Positions 16,717-23,647 of a stretch of DNA of 44,288 nucleotides are shown here, piece by piece. This DNA comes from Neobacillus fumarioli NBRC 102428 (GTDB taxonomy: Bacteria > Bacillota > Bacilli > Bacillales > Cytobacillaceae), in contig NZ_BCUZ01000014.1 in assembly GCF_001591485.1 (NCBI RefSeq), forward strand, positions 1 to 44,288, written 5' to 3'. The position numbers were made by a program, and so were the translations under genes. Positions within the stretch are counted from its first letter, which is position 1, and the number at the start of each line of letters is the position of its first letter. The notes under the pieces are model-generated. The model saw only the letters and a program-made list of their open reading frames with translations, was not told where the DNA came from and ran no database searches.

Positions 16717-16730
16717 TGTAAACACTTACA
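16717..16730. promoter_or_regulatory. cre-like CcpA site before dctP
   Basis: TGTAAGTGTTTACA on the minus strand matches the cre pattern TGwAAnCGnTnwCA except for one central base. It lies between the promoter and the dctP start, a position typical for catabolite repression by blocking elongation. Confidence 0.5.
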
Positions 16731-16741
16731 TGATATACATG

Positions 16742-16771
16742 AGTATATGAGTTTAATGAATAGTCTGACAA
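16742..16771 (-). promoter_or_regulatory. SigA-type promoter of dctP
   Basis: Minus strand TTGTCA (complement of 16766-16771), 18 bases, TATACT (complement of 16742-16747). Confidence 0.55.
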
Positions 16772-16845
16772 TGTTTTGGTTATATCGTTCTTTTTGGTGA
16801 TTTTGGTCATGGAATATACAAAATTTTAGTAAGAAGCTTCCAAAT

Positions 16846-16874
16846 CTCCATAAATCAAAAATATGGAGTATAAT
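16846..16874 (+). promoter_or_regulatory. Promoter -10 with overlapping inverted repeat before the MFS gene
   Basis: CTCCATA (16846-16852) and TATGGAG (16862-16868) form a 7-base inverted repeat with a 9-base spacer, directly followed by TATAAT (16869-16874). The repeat covers the -35 region, so it looks like an operator. No adjacent regulator gene is an obvious binder. Confidence 0.45.
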
Positions 16875-16910
16875 TAAGATGGAAATTTAATTTGCCAGGA
16901 GTAGAGAACA

Positions 16911-18191
16911 TTGGAAAAGCATGATAGCCGTTACCGGTGGGTTGTGTTTACCGCCGTATTATTTACATATTTTTTAATCGTCAGCCAGCGTACAGCACCC
17001 GGTTTAATTTCAGACCAGCTGATGAAGGATTTTAATCTGACTGCTGCAACAATTGGGTTATTAACGAGTATTCAATTTCTTGCTTATTCCGGATTGCAAA
17101 TTCCTGTTGGTATTTTATCGGACCGGTATGGCCCAAATTTTTTGCTGATCATTGGTGCTCTGCTTAATGGGCTCGGAACGCTAATCTATAGTCTGGCACC
17201 AAATGCTTTTTTCCTTCTGTTGGCAAGATTGCTTGCGGGTATAGGGGATGCAACGATTTGGGTGAATTTGGTGTTGATTTTAAGCCAGTGGTTTAAAGTG
17301 CAGGAATTTGTCAAATTACTTGGGTTCGCTGGTATGGCTGGGAGCTTTGGATTTCTGATGGCAACCGTTCCCTTTTCTTTCTTCATTTCCAGCTTTGGTT
17401 GGCGTACACCTTTTTTTACGATTGGAATTATTTTATGCCTTTGCGGCTTAATGCTTTATTTTATCCTTGTCAAAAAGCCGAAACAATTGGGATTAGCTAA
17501 TACAGGGTTAAAAAAGGCAGCTCATAAAACGGAACAAAAGCGGGAAAAAATACTGACTTTGCTGTGCCGCGTTTTTACTGACCGGCAGGCATGGGCTACT
17601 TTTTTATGTCACTTTGGCCTTGTTGGCACGTATGTAGGTTTTATCGGTTCATGGGCAGTACCATATGGGATGCATGTATATGACATGAGCCGCTCAGGCG
17701 CAAGCCAGCTGATTATGATTGGACTAATTGGGGCATTGATTGGCGCACCTGTCACAAGCTGGATTTCCAGCCGGTTTGGTTCACTGAAACGTCCCTATAT
17801 TATTGTTCATGTGATTGTATTCTTAAGCTGGATTGTGTTCGTTTTATTTGGTGGAAAGCCGCCCCTTTATTTGCTGATCATTCTTTTTCTGATGATTGGA
17901 TATGGAAATGGCGCCAGTTCTTTAACCTTTGCAGTGGTTCGTCAGTCATTTCCGATGAAAGAGGTTGGTGTGGTTTCGGGGTTCGCGAATACTGGTGGAT
18001 TTATCAGCGCTGTCCTTTTGCCAAGTGTATTTGGAAAAATATTGGACTATTTTCATGCAGCTCCAGCCAGTATTGGCTACCATTATGGATTTATGATACC
18101 GATCGCTTTTTCATTTCTCGGTTTAATTGGTGGAATCTTAATTAAAACCGAGAATAAGGAAGCAAAGCAACCGAACGAAGTAACAGCTTAG
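16911..18191 (+). CDS. MFS transporter, substrate unknown
   Basis: A 426-residue protein with about 12 hydrophobic helices and the MFS loop signature ILSDRYGPN between helices 2 and 3, plus a related ISSRFGSLKRP in the second half. Early residues include RTAPGLISDQLMKDF, as in many Bacillus permeases for sugars, nucleosides or organic acids. The start is TTG at 16911 with an AGGAGT ribosome site. It is monocistronic and divergent from dctP, so a role in organic acid movement is conceivable but not shown. The preQ1 riboswitch downstream belongs to queF, so it says nothing about this gene. Confidence 0.75.
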   Translation: MEKHDSRYRWVVFTAVLFTYFLIVSQRTAPGLISDQLMKDFNLTAATIGLLTSIQFLAYSGLQIPVGILSDRYGPNFLLIIGALLNGLGTLIYSLAPNAFFLLLARLLAGIGDATIWVNLVLILSQWFKVQEFVKLLGFAGMAGSFGFLMATVPFSFFISSFGWRTPFFTIGIILCLCGLMLYFILVKKPKQLGLANTGLKKAAHKTEQKREKILTLLCRVFTDRQAWATFLCHFGLVGTYVGFIGSWAVPYGMHVYDMSRSGASQLIMIGLIGALIGAPVTSWISSRFGSLKRPYIIVHVIVFLSWIVFVLFGGKPPLYLLIILFLMIGYGNGASSLTFAVVRQSFPMKEVGVVSGFANTGGFISAVLLPSVFGKILDYFHAAPASIGYHYGFMIPIAFSFLGLIGGILIKTENKEAKQPNEVTA

Positions 18192-18275
18192 AAAAAATAA
18201 ATTACCATTTGACGAAAATTTGCCTGTTCATTATAGTAGGTATAGAAAAAAGAATACCCGCTTAACTGCGGCGGG

Positions 18276-18312
18276 AGAGGTTCATAGCTATAAACCCTCT
18301 ATAAAAAACTAT
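18276..18312 (+). promoter_or_regulatory. preQ1-I riboswitch aptamer
   Basis: AGAGGTTC, AGCTA, CCCTCT and the A-rich tail TAAAAAACTA appear in the order and spacing of the class I preQ1 aptamer (stem AGAGG/CCTCT plus H-type pseudoknot tail). A terminator hairpin follows at 18330-18356. preQ1 binding would stop transcription before queF, the queuosine-pathway reductase that makes preQ1. Confidence 0.88.
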
Positions 18313-18327
18313 GGATTCATGACAATA

Positions 18328-18356
18328 GGCCATGTCCATATGGATGTGGCTTTTTA
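18328..18356 (+). terminator. Expression-platform terminator of the preQ1 riboswitch
   Basis: GCCATGTCC and GGATGTGGC pair (two wobbles) around ATAT and are followed by TTTTT. Confidence 0.78.
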
Positions 18357-18482
18357 ATTGTCCAGCTCCAGCGCCTAGCCCCTCGGGACAAAAACCAAAT
18401 GCACTAAAAGTCCAAAAACCAGACTTTTAGTGCAGAAGAACATTTGCCTGTCGGGGCTGACCAAGGCGCTTGCGCTTTTCGT
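18356..18482. repeat. Dispersed hairpin repeat, copy 4 (inside the queF leader)
   Basis: Ends match copy 3: ATTGTCCAGCTCCAGCGCCT at the left and GACCAAGGCGCTTGCGCTTT at the right, with CCCCTCGGGAC and TGTCGGGGCTGACC forming the inner part of a long stem. The centre has a perfect 13-base inverted repeat (TGCACTAAAAGTC / GACTTTTAGTGCA). It lies between the riboswitch terminator and queF. Confidence 0.8.
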
Positions 18483-18509
18483 ATTTTATAAGGGTAGGCT
18501 TAAAGAACT

Positions 18510-18538
18510 CTCCTGCCAGCAGTGTTGTGGTCAGGAGG
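18510..18538 (+). promoter_or_regulatory. Hairpin that can hide the queF ribosome site
   Basis: CTCCTG (18510-18515) pairs with CAGGAG (18532-18537), extended by CCA/TGG inside. The right arm contains the queF Shine-Dalgarno sequence. The run GGTTTTTG after it also makes it terminator-like. Role inferred. Confidence 0.45.
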
Positions 18539-18545
18539 TTTTTGT

Positions 18546-19046
18546 ATGTCAGGAAGAACCAATGAACAAGGATTAAAGGATTTAACATTATTAGGGAATA
18601 ACGGAACTTCTTATTCATTTGATTATGCCCCTGAGGTTTTGGAGGCAGTCGATAATCTTCACTCTGACCGGGATTATTTCGTCAAATTTAATTGTCCTGA
18701 GTTTACAAGCTTATGTCCGCTGACCCGTCAGCCGGATTTTGCAACGATCTATATCTCGTATATTCCGGACAAAAAGATTGTAGAAAGTAAATCACTAAAA
18801 CTATATCTGTTCAGTTTCCGCAATCATGGCGACTTTCACGAAGATTGCGTCAATATTATTATGAATGATCTTATTAACCTACTTGATCCGAGATATATAG
18901 AAGTTTGGGGAAAATTTACACCGCGCGGCGGCATTTCTATTGACCCATGGTGCAATTATGGAAAACCTGGCACGAAGTACGAAGAAATGGCCCAATTTCG
19001 TTTGATGAACCACGACCTCTACCCGGAAAAAGTAGATAATCGGTAA
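18546..19046 (+). CDS. queF: NADPH-dependent 7-cyano-7-deazaguanine reductase
   Basis: A type I (short) QueF of 166 residues. It reduces preQ0 to preQ1 in queuosine biosynthesis. Visible marks are the catalytic Cys57 in [13 protein letters not shown] (with the following Asp) and the QueF motif [20 protein letters not shown]. The ATG at 18546 with GGAGG 7 bases upstream is preferred to an upstream TTG at 18522. Control is by the preQ1-I riboswitch at 18276. Other queuosine genes (queC, queD, queE) are not in the window. A terminator follows at 19051-19084. Confidence 0.95.
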   Translation: MSGRTNEQGLKDLTLLGNNGTSYSFDYAPEVLEAVDNLHSDRDYFVKFNCPEFTSLCPLTRQPDFATIYISYIPDKKIVESKSLKLYLFSFRNHGDFHEDCVNIIMNDLINLLDPRYIEVWGKFTPRGGISIDPWCNYGKPGTKYEEMAQFRLMNHDLYPEKVDNR

Positions 19047-19050
19047 GACA

Positions 19051-19084
19051 TGACATCCCCTTGGCCAAAAGCTTTAGGGGATTT
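19051..19084 (+). terminator. Rho-independent terminator after queF
   Basis: ATCCCCT pairs with AGGGGAT around a loop that can itself pair (GGCC/AGCTT region), followed by TTTTTATTT. Confidence 0.7.
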
Positions 19085-19221
19085 TTATTTGGCAAAAAAT
19101 GTCCCCTAACCGCATAAAACACAAATTGTGAAAAAAATTAATTCACTCCTCCAAAATATGACAAGATATGTACTATTTTCATGGTAGTTTAGTAGTGATT
19201 TCATAGTAATGGAGGAGAGAT

Positions 19222-20967
19222 ATGAGAAAATTATCCGTTGTTTTGGTTTTTTTATTCAGCATTCTTTTCACCAGTGTTTCAGCAGATGCAGCAGGAAATT
19301 CACAGTTGATCATGATTAATAAGAAAACGAATACATTGGCATTCTATAATGCTGGTAAATTAGTCAGAACATTTAGTGTCGCAACAGGAAAAACGATGGA
19401 CTTAACCCCTGAGGGGAAATTTAGAATTGTGACGATGATTAAAAACCGGCCCTATTATACGTTGGGAATTCCCGGGGGAGATCCTCGTAATCCTTTAGGT
19501 GACCGCTGGCTAGGTTTGGATGCAAGAGGTACGAATGGCGACACGTATGCCATCCATGGCAATAACAACGAAAGTTCTATTGGGAATTATGTCAGTCATG
19601 GCTGTGTTCGAATGCATAACTCAGAAATCCGCTGGTTGTTTGACCAAGTACAGATGTATACTCCGGTCATCATTACCAATTCTAACAGTTCCTTTGAAGC
19701 CATTGCAAAAGACAATGGGTATAATGTCGGTCCGATGAATGGCTGGGTACAAGCTAATGGGAAATGGTATTACTTTGTGAATGGGCAAGCAAAATCAGGT
19801 TGGTTGCTATCATCAGGTAAGTGGTATTATTTGGATGGAACAGGTGTTATGAAGACAGGGTGGCTGTCCTATAAAGGAAATTGGTATTATCTTGATACGA
19901 ACGGTGCAATGAAAACAGGCTGGCTGCTAGATCGTGGCAAGTGGTATTATTTTGATAGCTCCGGAGCAATGAAAACAGGTTGGGTTCTGACTGGTGGAAA
20001 ATGGTATTACTTTGATCATTCAGGTGCAATGCACACCGGTTGGCTGCTATCAGGGGGCAAGTGGTATTATTTACAGCCAAACGGAGAACTGAGAACAGGC
20101 TGGACTTCCATAAATGGCACCTGGTATTATTTCGATCCATCAGGTGTAATGCATACAGGCTGGCTGGAGTTGTCAGGTAAAAAGTATTTCTTAAAAGAAA
20201 ATGGAGCTATGGCTACAGGCTGGGTGCAAATCAGCGGAAAATGGTATTACCTCAACAAAGACGGCTCATTGGCTGTTCATACAGTTGTAAATGGATATAA
20301 AGTAGGTCAGGACGGTGCCTGGATACAGGTTGATTATGTTGCTTTAGGGGATTCCTTAGCTGCCGGAATGACACCTGACGGTCAAGATCGACATGATGTA
20401 AATGGAAATGACTTGGATTTGGGATATCCAGATTACATTGCGCGAGACTTTGCGAAATCTTATCAGTTGTTGAAATTTGTCAATTTTGGAGTCTCTGGAT
20501 ATAAAACAGATGATGTAATCGATCAATTAAGCAAAGCAGACGTTCAAAATGAAATTATAAAAGCTACCCATCTTACGATTGATATCGGGGCAAATGACGT
20601 GCTTCCAGTTGTAAATGAACCTGCTAAAGCACCTGAAACGATCAATACTGTTGCTATAAAATTAAATTCTATTCTTAGTACGATTAGCAAGTTGAATCCA
20701 AACGTCAAAGTATATGTAATGGGCTATTACAACCCATTCCCATATGTAACAGATTCACAGCAAAAAGCACAGTTAAATCAATTATTGCAAGCCTTTAATG
20801 GCGTAATTGAGCAAACTGCAAAAGCAAACGGCGATACGTTTGTTCCAACAGCACAAGTAATTAACACAACTGATTTTCAAAAATTCTTGCCTAATCCACA
20901 GAATATTCATCTAAGTTTAGCAGGTTACCAGGCAGTAGCGGAGGAATTCTGGAAGGTCATGCAATAG
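19222..20967 (+). CDS. Secreted L,D-transpeptidase - choline-binding-type repeats - SGNH hydrolase fusion
   Basis: A 581-residue secreted protein with three parts. Signal peptide 1-23 (ends SADA). YkuD L,D-transpeptidase (26-153) with catalytic IHG (His112) and SHGCVRM (Cys128). Nine GW repeats (174, 193, then every 20 residues to 333), each GW..x..KWYY(F/L)D..G.M.TG, the CW_binding_1 (choline-binding) type. C-terminal SGNH/GDSL lipase-esterase (371-581) with GDSL Ser378, a GVSG block, GAND (456-459) and His563 in NIHLSLAGY. The Asp expected three before that His is Gln560. Predicted role: wall-anchored enzyme that crosslinks or remodels peptidoglycan and removes an ester such as O-acetyl (inference). 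GGAGGAG supports the start. It is monocistronic, with a terminator at 20990. Confidence 0.88.
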   Translation: MRKLSVVLVFLFSILFTSVSADAAGNSQLIMINKKTNTLAFYNAGKLVRTFSVATGKTMDLTPEGKFRIVTMIKNRPYYTLGIPGGDPRNPLGDRWLGLDARGTNGDTYAIHGNNNESSIGNYVSHGCVRMHNSEIRWLFDQVQMYTPVIITNSNSSFEAIAKDNGYNVGPMNGWVQANGKWYYFVNGQAKSGWLLSSGKWYYLDGTGVMKTGWLSYKGNWYYLDTNGAMKTGWLLDRGKWYYFDSSGAMKTGWVLTGGKWYYFDHSGAMHTGWLLSGGKWYYLQPNGELRTGWTSINGTWYYFDPSGVMHTGWLELSGKKYFLKENGAMATGWVQISGKWYYLNKDGSLAVHTVVNGYKVGQDGAWIQVDYVALGDSLAAGMTPDGQDRHDVNGNDLDLGYPDYIARDFAKSYQLLKFVNFGVSGYKTDDVIDQLSKADVQNEIIKATHLTIDIGANDVLPVVNEPAKAPETINTVAIKLNSILSTISKLNPNVKVYVMGYYNPFPYVTDSQQKAQLNQLLQAFNGVIEQTAKANGDTFVPTAQVINTTDFQKFLPNPQNIHLSLAGYQAVAEEFWKVMQ

Positions 20968-20989
20968 AATTTACTATCAAAAAGCAAAA

Positions 20990-21017
20990 GCGGTGCCTTC
21001 TCGGTACCGCCATTTTT
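20990..21017 (+). terminator. Rho-independent terminator after the L,D-transpeptidase fusion gene
   Basis: GCGGTGCC (20990-20997) pairs with GGTACCGC (21003-21010, one wobble), followed by ATTTTTTG. Confidence 0.8.
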
Positions 21018-21032
21018 TGTATTTATTTATTT

Positions 21033-21442
21033 GTATACATGTATACTTTTTGTATATAAATTGTTTGCGAAAATGTGTGCATGTATACGAATATGTTTGC
21101 ATGCTTTGATGACAGCATGTATACAAATTTGGTTTGCATGTCTACGTACATGTTTACTCTCTATTTCCTTTGGTATATGAATCTCCTGCTATTGATGGTT
21201 ATATTTGAACAGCCAGCATCCAGGATATTCGTTTATTTTGCGATCGATGTGTAATATTTGTAATTTATATTGCGTGTAAACAACTTTTGTATACATGTAT
21301 ATATTATGTAAACAATATGTTTGCGATTTTGCTTACATATATACTCTATCGTGTACATATTGATATAACGCTATGTGTACAATTTTGTCATCGAAGTATA
21401 CAAAATTGTTTGCATCATTCCTGTTGTTTACAAATAGTTTAC
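21033..21442. repeat. Motif-dense, centromere-like region (putative parC) upstream of the ParM-like gene
   Basis: A gene-free stretch of about 410 bases with six GTATAC palindromes (21033, 21041, 21083, 21119, 21289, 21396) and about ten GTTTGC/GTTTAC motifs on either strand (21063, 21095, 21132, 21152, 21276, 21308, 21319, 21408, 21426, 21437), plus recurring GCATG and GTGTAC. Motifs fall in two clusters (21033-21157 and 21276-21442) around a plainer centre. Such iterated sites next to an actin gene and an RHH gene are what a type II partition centromere looks like. Short reading frames inside it have no ribosome sites. Confidence 0.6.
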
Positions 21443-21519
21443 AATTTTACACTTGCATTTTTTTTGCGAAGTTTCATTGAGAAATCTGGCAATCTCCGAT
21501 ACGCTCTAATAGAATAGTA

Positions 21520-21557
21520 ACTAGACATACATATTGAATATGCATACTAAATCTAGT
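21520..21557 (+). promoter_or_regulatory. Inverted repeat, possible operator of the parM-like operon
   Basis: ACTAGA (21520-21525) and TCTAGT (21552-21557) bracket CATAC / GCATAC sub-repeats just before the ribosome site AAAAGGA. It is a plausible autorepression site for the RHH partner (inference). Confidence 0.4.
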
Positions 21558-21573
21558 AAAAGGAATGATTATA

Positions 21574-22752
21574 ATGACTCAATCTAGAATTGCGGCTGTT
21601 GATGTTGGTAATGACTCCATTAAAGCTATATTTGGCAAATTAGAGTATGAACTGAATATCCCGAACATAATTGCTAGAGACAAAGAAGACCGGCCAATCA
21701 TTGGGATCGAGGAACTCGATAGTAAAGATCCGCTCGATGGCATTCATATTAGAGTACACTCCCCTGCCCTTAAAGAAAATAACGTTATCTATCGAATCGG
21801 AAATTTGGCAGCTAAAAGCGATAATACAATGGAATTAGATCCGGGCAGCAGTAAGTCGGAGGAAGATCAAACGTTAATTATGCTGTTTGCCACACTGGCA
21901 ATGGATGCAGTAAGAGAAGAAAATGCGAAAGATTTCCCGAGGAACAAAAATATTATTGATGCTAATTACACGTTAGGTACCGGCCTCCCCCTACGCGAAG
22001 TCAAGGAAGGGAAAGATGCAGGCTACCGCTCTAAGTTAATCGGTTCTGTTCATCAGGTGGAATTTTTGGTGACTCCGAAATACCAAGGATTAAAGGTAAA
22101 TATCAAATTTAGTGAAGTAAAGGTCTATCCGGAAGGCTTTGCTGCTTTCATTAATCTCGTGATGGATAATGATCTGAAGATCATTAATAAAGATTTAATT
22201 GATAAGCGAATTTTAATTCAAGATATTGGTGGGTTATCAACGGATATTGCTGTTATTAAAAATCGAAATGTTGATGATGATAAAGCGCAAGGGTTTAATA
22301 TCGGTGTTTCTGAAGCGTTGGAAGCCATTCGTGAAGAAATTCGGAAGAAGCACGGTGTCGAACTGGACAGCCGCCGCGATGTCGTAGAGATTATTACGAG
22401 GAAAAATGATCGTAACCATATTATGGTTAAAGGAAGCCGTACAAGCGTTCATGATATCACCGACCGCATCTTGCTTGATTTAGCGAAAAAACAATATCGT
22501 CTTTTGCGCAATGTATGGCAAAAGAACTCGCAGACAGAAATCTGTTATTTTGTCGGCGGCGGATCTCATGTTTTGAAAGATTATATAAAAACATTAAACA
22601 ACGGGCTGGATGGATTTAATATTGAATTTTTCGAGGACGAAAAAGAAAGCATTTGGATGATGGCCAATGCTTATTATAAGCTGATTACTGATTATGCAAG
22701 AAAAGCGGAGAAACAAAAAGCTGCCCAAGACAAAGCACCAGTGAAAAACTAA
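21574..22752 (+). CDS. parM: ParM/StbA-family actin-like DNA segregation ATPase
   Basis: A 392-residue actin-fold protein: phosphate-1 motif AAVDVGNDSIKA near the N-terminus, phosphate-2 ILIQDIGGLSTDIAVI (about 218-233) and adenosine motif YFVGGGSHVLKDYI. This is the plasmid-type ParM group (as in B. thuringiensis ParM) rather than MreB, FtsA or DnaK. Filaments of such proteins push or pull DNA copies apart when capped by an RHH adaptor bound to a centromere. ATG 21574 is preferred over ATG 21565, since AAAAGGA abuts the latter and lies about 9 bases before the former. It is followed after 14 bases by the RHH gene and preceded by the iterated-motif region. No replication initiator, integrase or phage gene is nearby. 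Confidence 0.82.
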   Translation: MTQSRIAAVDVGNDSIKAIFGKLEYELNIPNIIARDKEDRPIIGIEELDSKDPLDGIHIRVHSPALKENNVIYRIGNLAAKSDNTMELDPGSSKSEEDQTLIMLFATLAMDAVREENAKDFPRNKNIIDANYTLGTGLPLREVKEGKDAGYRSKLIGSVHQVEFLVTPKYQGLKVNIKFSEVKVYPEGFAAFINLVMDNDLKIINKDLIDKRILIQDIGGLSTDIAVIKNRNVDDDKAQGFNIGVSEALEAIREEIRKKHGVELDSRRDVVEIITRKNDRNHIMVKGSRTSVHDITDRILLDLAKKQYRLLRNVWQKNSQTEICYFVGGGSHVLKDYIKTLNNGLDGFNIEFFEDEKESIWMMANAYYKLITDYARKAEKQKAAQDKAPVKN

Positions 22753-22766
22753 TGTAAGGTGATCCT

Positions 22767-23369
22767 ATGAAAAAGGCTGCTGCAGTGGAAATTAAGAGAG
22801 GGCAGACGCTATCATTCCGGCTCCCTTCCGATACCCCTGACCATTTATTGAAACAATTGCAAAAATTAAAGGAAGTGGAGCGGCGTAATTTTTCCAGCAA
22901 GCTTGCCGAGTACGTTTTACAAGGTGTTAACAGCACCTATTCCCGGGAAAAGGAGACAATTACCATCCCACTTCCAAAAGCTTTAACGAAAGCGCAGCGT
23001 GATTGGCTAAAACATGAGCACTCGGAAGCCATGCTTGGGAGTATTATCTATCAGTTAATCTCTGACCCAATCCGGGCAACATCCTTACTTGCTTCGTTAA
23101 ATAGCAATTCAATAAATATTGATGAGGCATTATACCTTCAGGAGCAGGAATTTCCCGCGCAACTTTCTGACAGTAAGGTTGACTCTACCGGCCATAAGCT
23201 GGAATCCGAAGAAACAGCATTTGCAGCCGAATCAGATTTTGATGATGATTTGAGCAGTTTTACTTGGGAAGGTATAAAAGAGCAGGCGGCAGCGTCTGAG
23301 GAAAACGAAGAGGAAGAACTGGATGCCGACGACTTGCTGGGAGGATTTCTGTCAAAAATGAATAAGTAG
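22767..23369 (+). CDS. ParR-like ribbon-helix-helix adaptor protein
   Basis: A 200-residue protein without a named family I can recognise. The N-terminus (about 10-50) has a beta strand QTLSFRLP followed by two helices ending SSKLAEYVLQGV, a ribbon-helix-helix DNA-binding pattern. A second helical block (about 70-115) follows. The C-terminal third is highly acidic (many Glu/Asp) and ends DDLLGGFLSKMNK, a short hydrophobic peptide suited to docking on filaments. Position, 14 bases after the ParM-like gene with AAGGTGAT before its ATG, matches parR in type II partition cassettes. Function is inferred from position, fold and tail. Confidence 0.68.
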   Translation: MKKAAAVEIKRGQTLSFRLPSDTPDHLLKQLQKLKEVERRNFSSKLAEYVLQGVNSTYSREKETITIPLPKALTKAQRDWLKHEHSEAMLGSIIYQLISDPIRATSLLASLNSNSINIDEALYLQEQEFPAQLSDSKVDSTGHKLESEETAFAAESDFDDDLSSFTWEGIKEQAAASEENEEEELDADDLLGGFLSKMNK

Positions 23370-23371
23370 TT

Positions 23372-23411
23372 TGAAAACAAGCCATGATTTAACACATCAT
23401 GGCTTGTTTTC
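23372..23411. terminator. Strong bidirectional terminator after the parM-like operon
   Basis: AAAACAAGCCATGAT pairs with ATCATGGCTTGTTTT around a short loop. It lies between the parM-like operon and the minus-strand DUF4023 gene. Confidence 0.88.
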
Positions 23412-23413
23412 AT

Positions 23414-23539
23414 TTAATGCTGAGCATTCGGTAATTTTTTACTAGGGGTATTGGTTCCGTGTTTCTCTTTATTTTTCTGCTGTTTTTCCTGCTGGTCATG
23501 TAACTTTTGGACAAATTCATGAGTGCTTTCGTTCTTCAT
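23414..23539 (-). CDS. DUF4023 family small protein
   Basis: A 41-residue, very hydrophilic protein: STHEFVQKLHDQQEKQQKNK and an ending PSKKLPNAQH. The start pattern (STHEFV.KLH) and the SKKLPN end match the DUF4023 family of short Bacillaceae proteins of unknown role. AAAGGAGGG lies upstream of the ATG at 23539. It ends at the strong terminator and follows pepT and a possible tiny membrane ORF on the same strand. Confidence 0.72.
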   Translation of the reverse strand: MKNESTHEFVQKLHDQQEKQQKNKEKHGTNTPSKKLPNAQH

Positions 23540-23560
23540 AGTTCTTGATCCCTCCTTTAA

Positions 23561-23647
23561 TTAAACAAGGTTAATGTAACCGATCAGCAAGAAAAACATG
23601 CAGGCGATAATAATTCTTTCAACACCATTATTGGGCTCTTTGTTCAA
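23561..23647 (-). CDS. Possible 28-residue single-pass membrane peptide
   Basis: A frame from TTG at 23647, overlapping the pepT end by 20 bases, reads about eight polar residues and then [20 protein letters not shown], a membrane helix running to the stop. There is no clear ribosome site, so expression would depend on coupling to pepT. It is recorded because the hydrophobic pattern is strong and it fills the pepT-DUF4023 gap; it could still be chance. Confidence 0.3.
   Translation of the reverse strand: MNKEPNNGVERIIIACMFFLLIGYINLV

Noticed and set aside
5632-18482. Insertion sequence or MITE with a local transposase
   Set aside because: No transposase frame in the window and no clear target-site duplications at the copies; kept as a dispersed repeat only.
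21287-21517. A 76-residue plus-strand frame upstream of the ParM-like gene
   Set aside because: Lies inside the iterated-motif region, has no ribosome site, and its Cys/Tyr/Ile-rich translation is what repeated GTATAC/GTTTRC words would give.
21574-22752. MreB, FtsA or DnaK assignment for the actin-like gene
   Set aside because: No MreB-type membrane helix or signature, no FtsA C-terminal amphipathic motif, no DnaK substrate domain; ParM-type size and RHH partner fit better.
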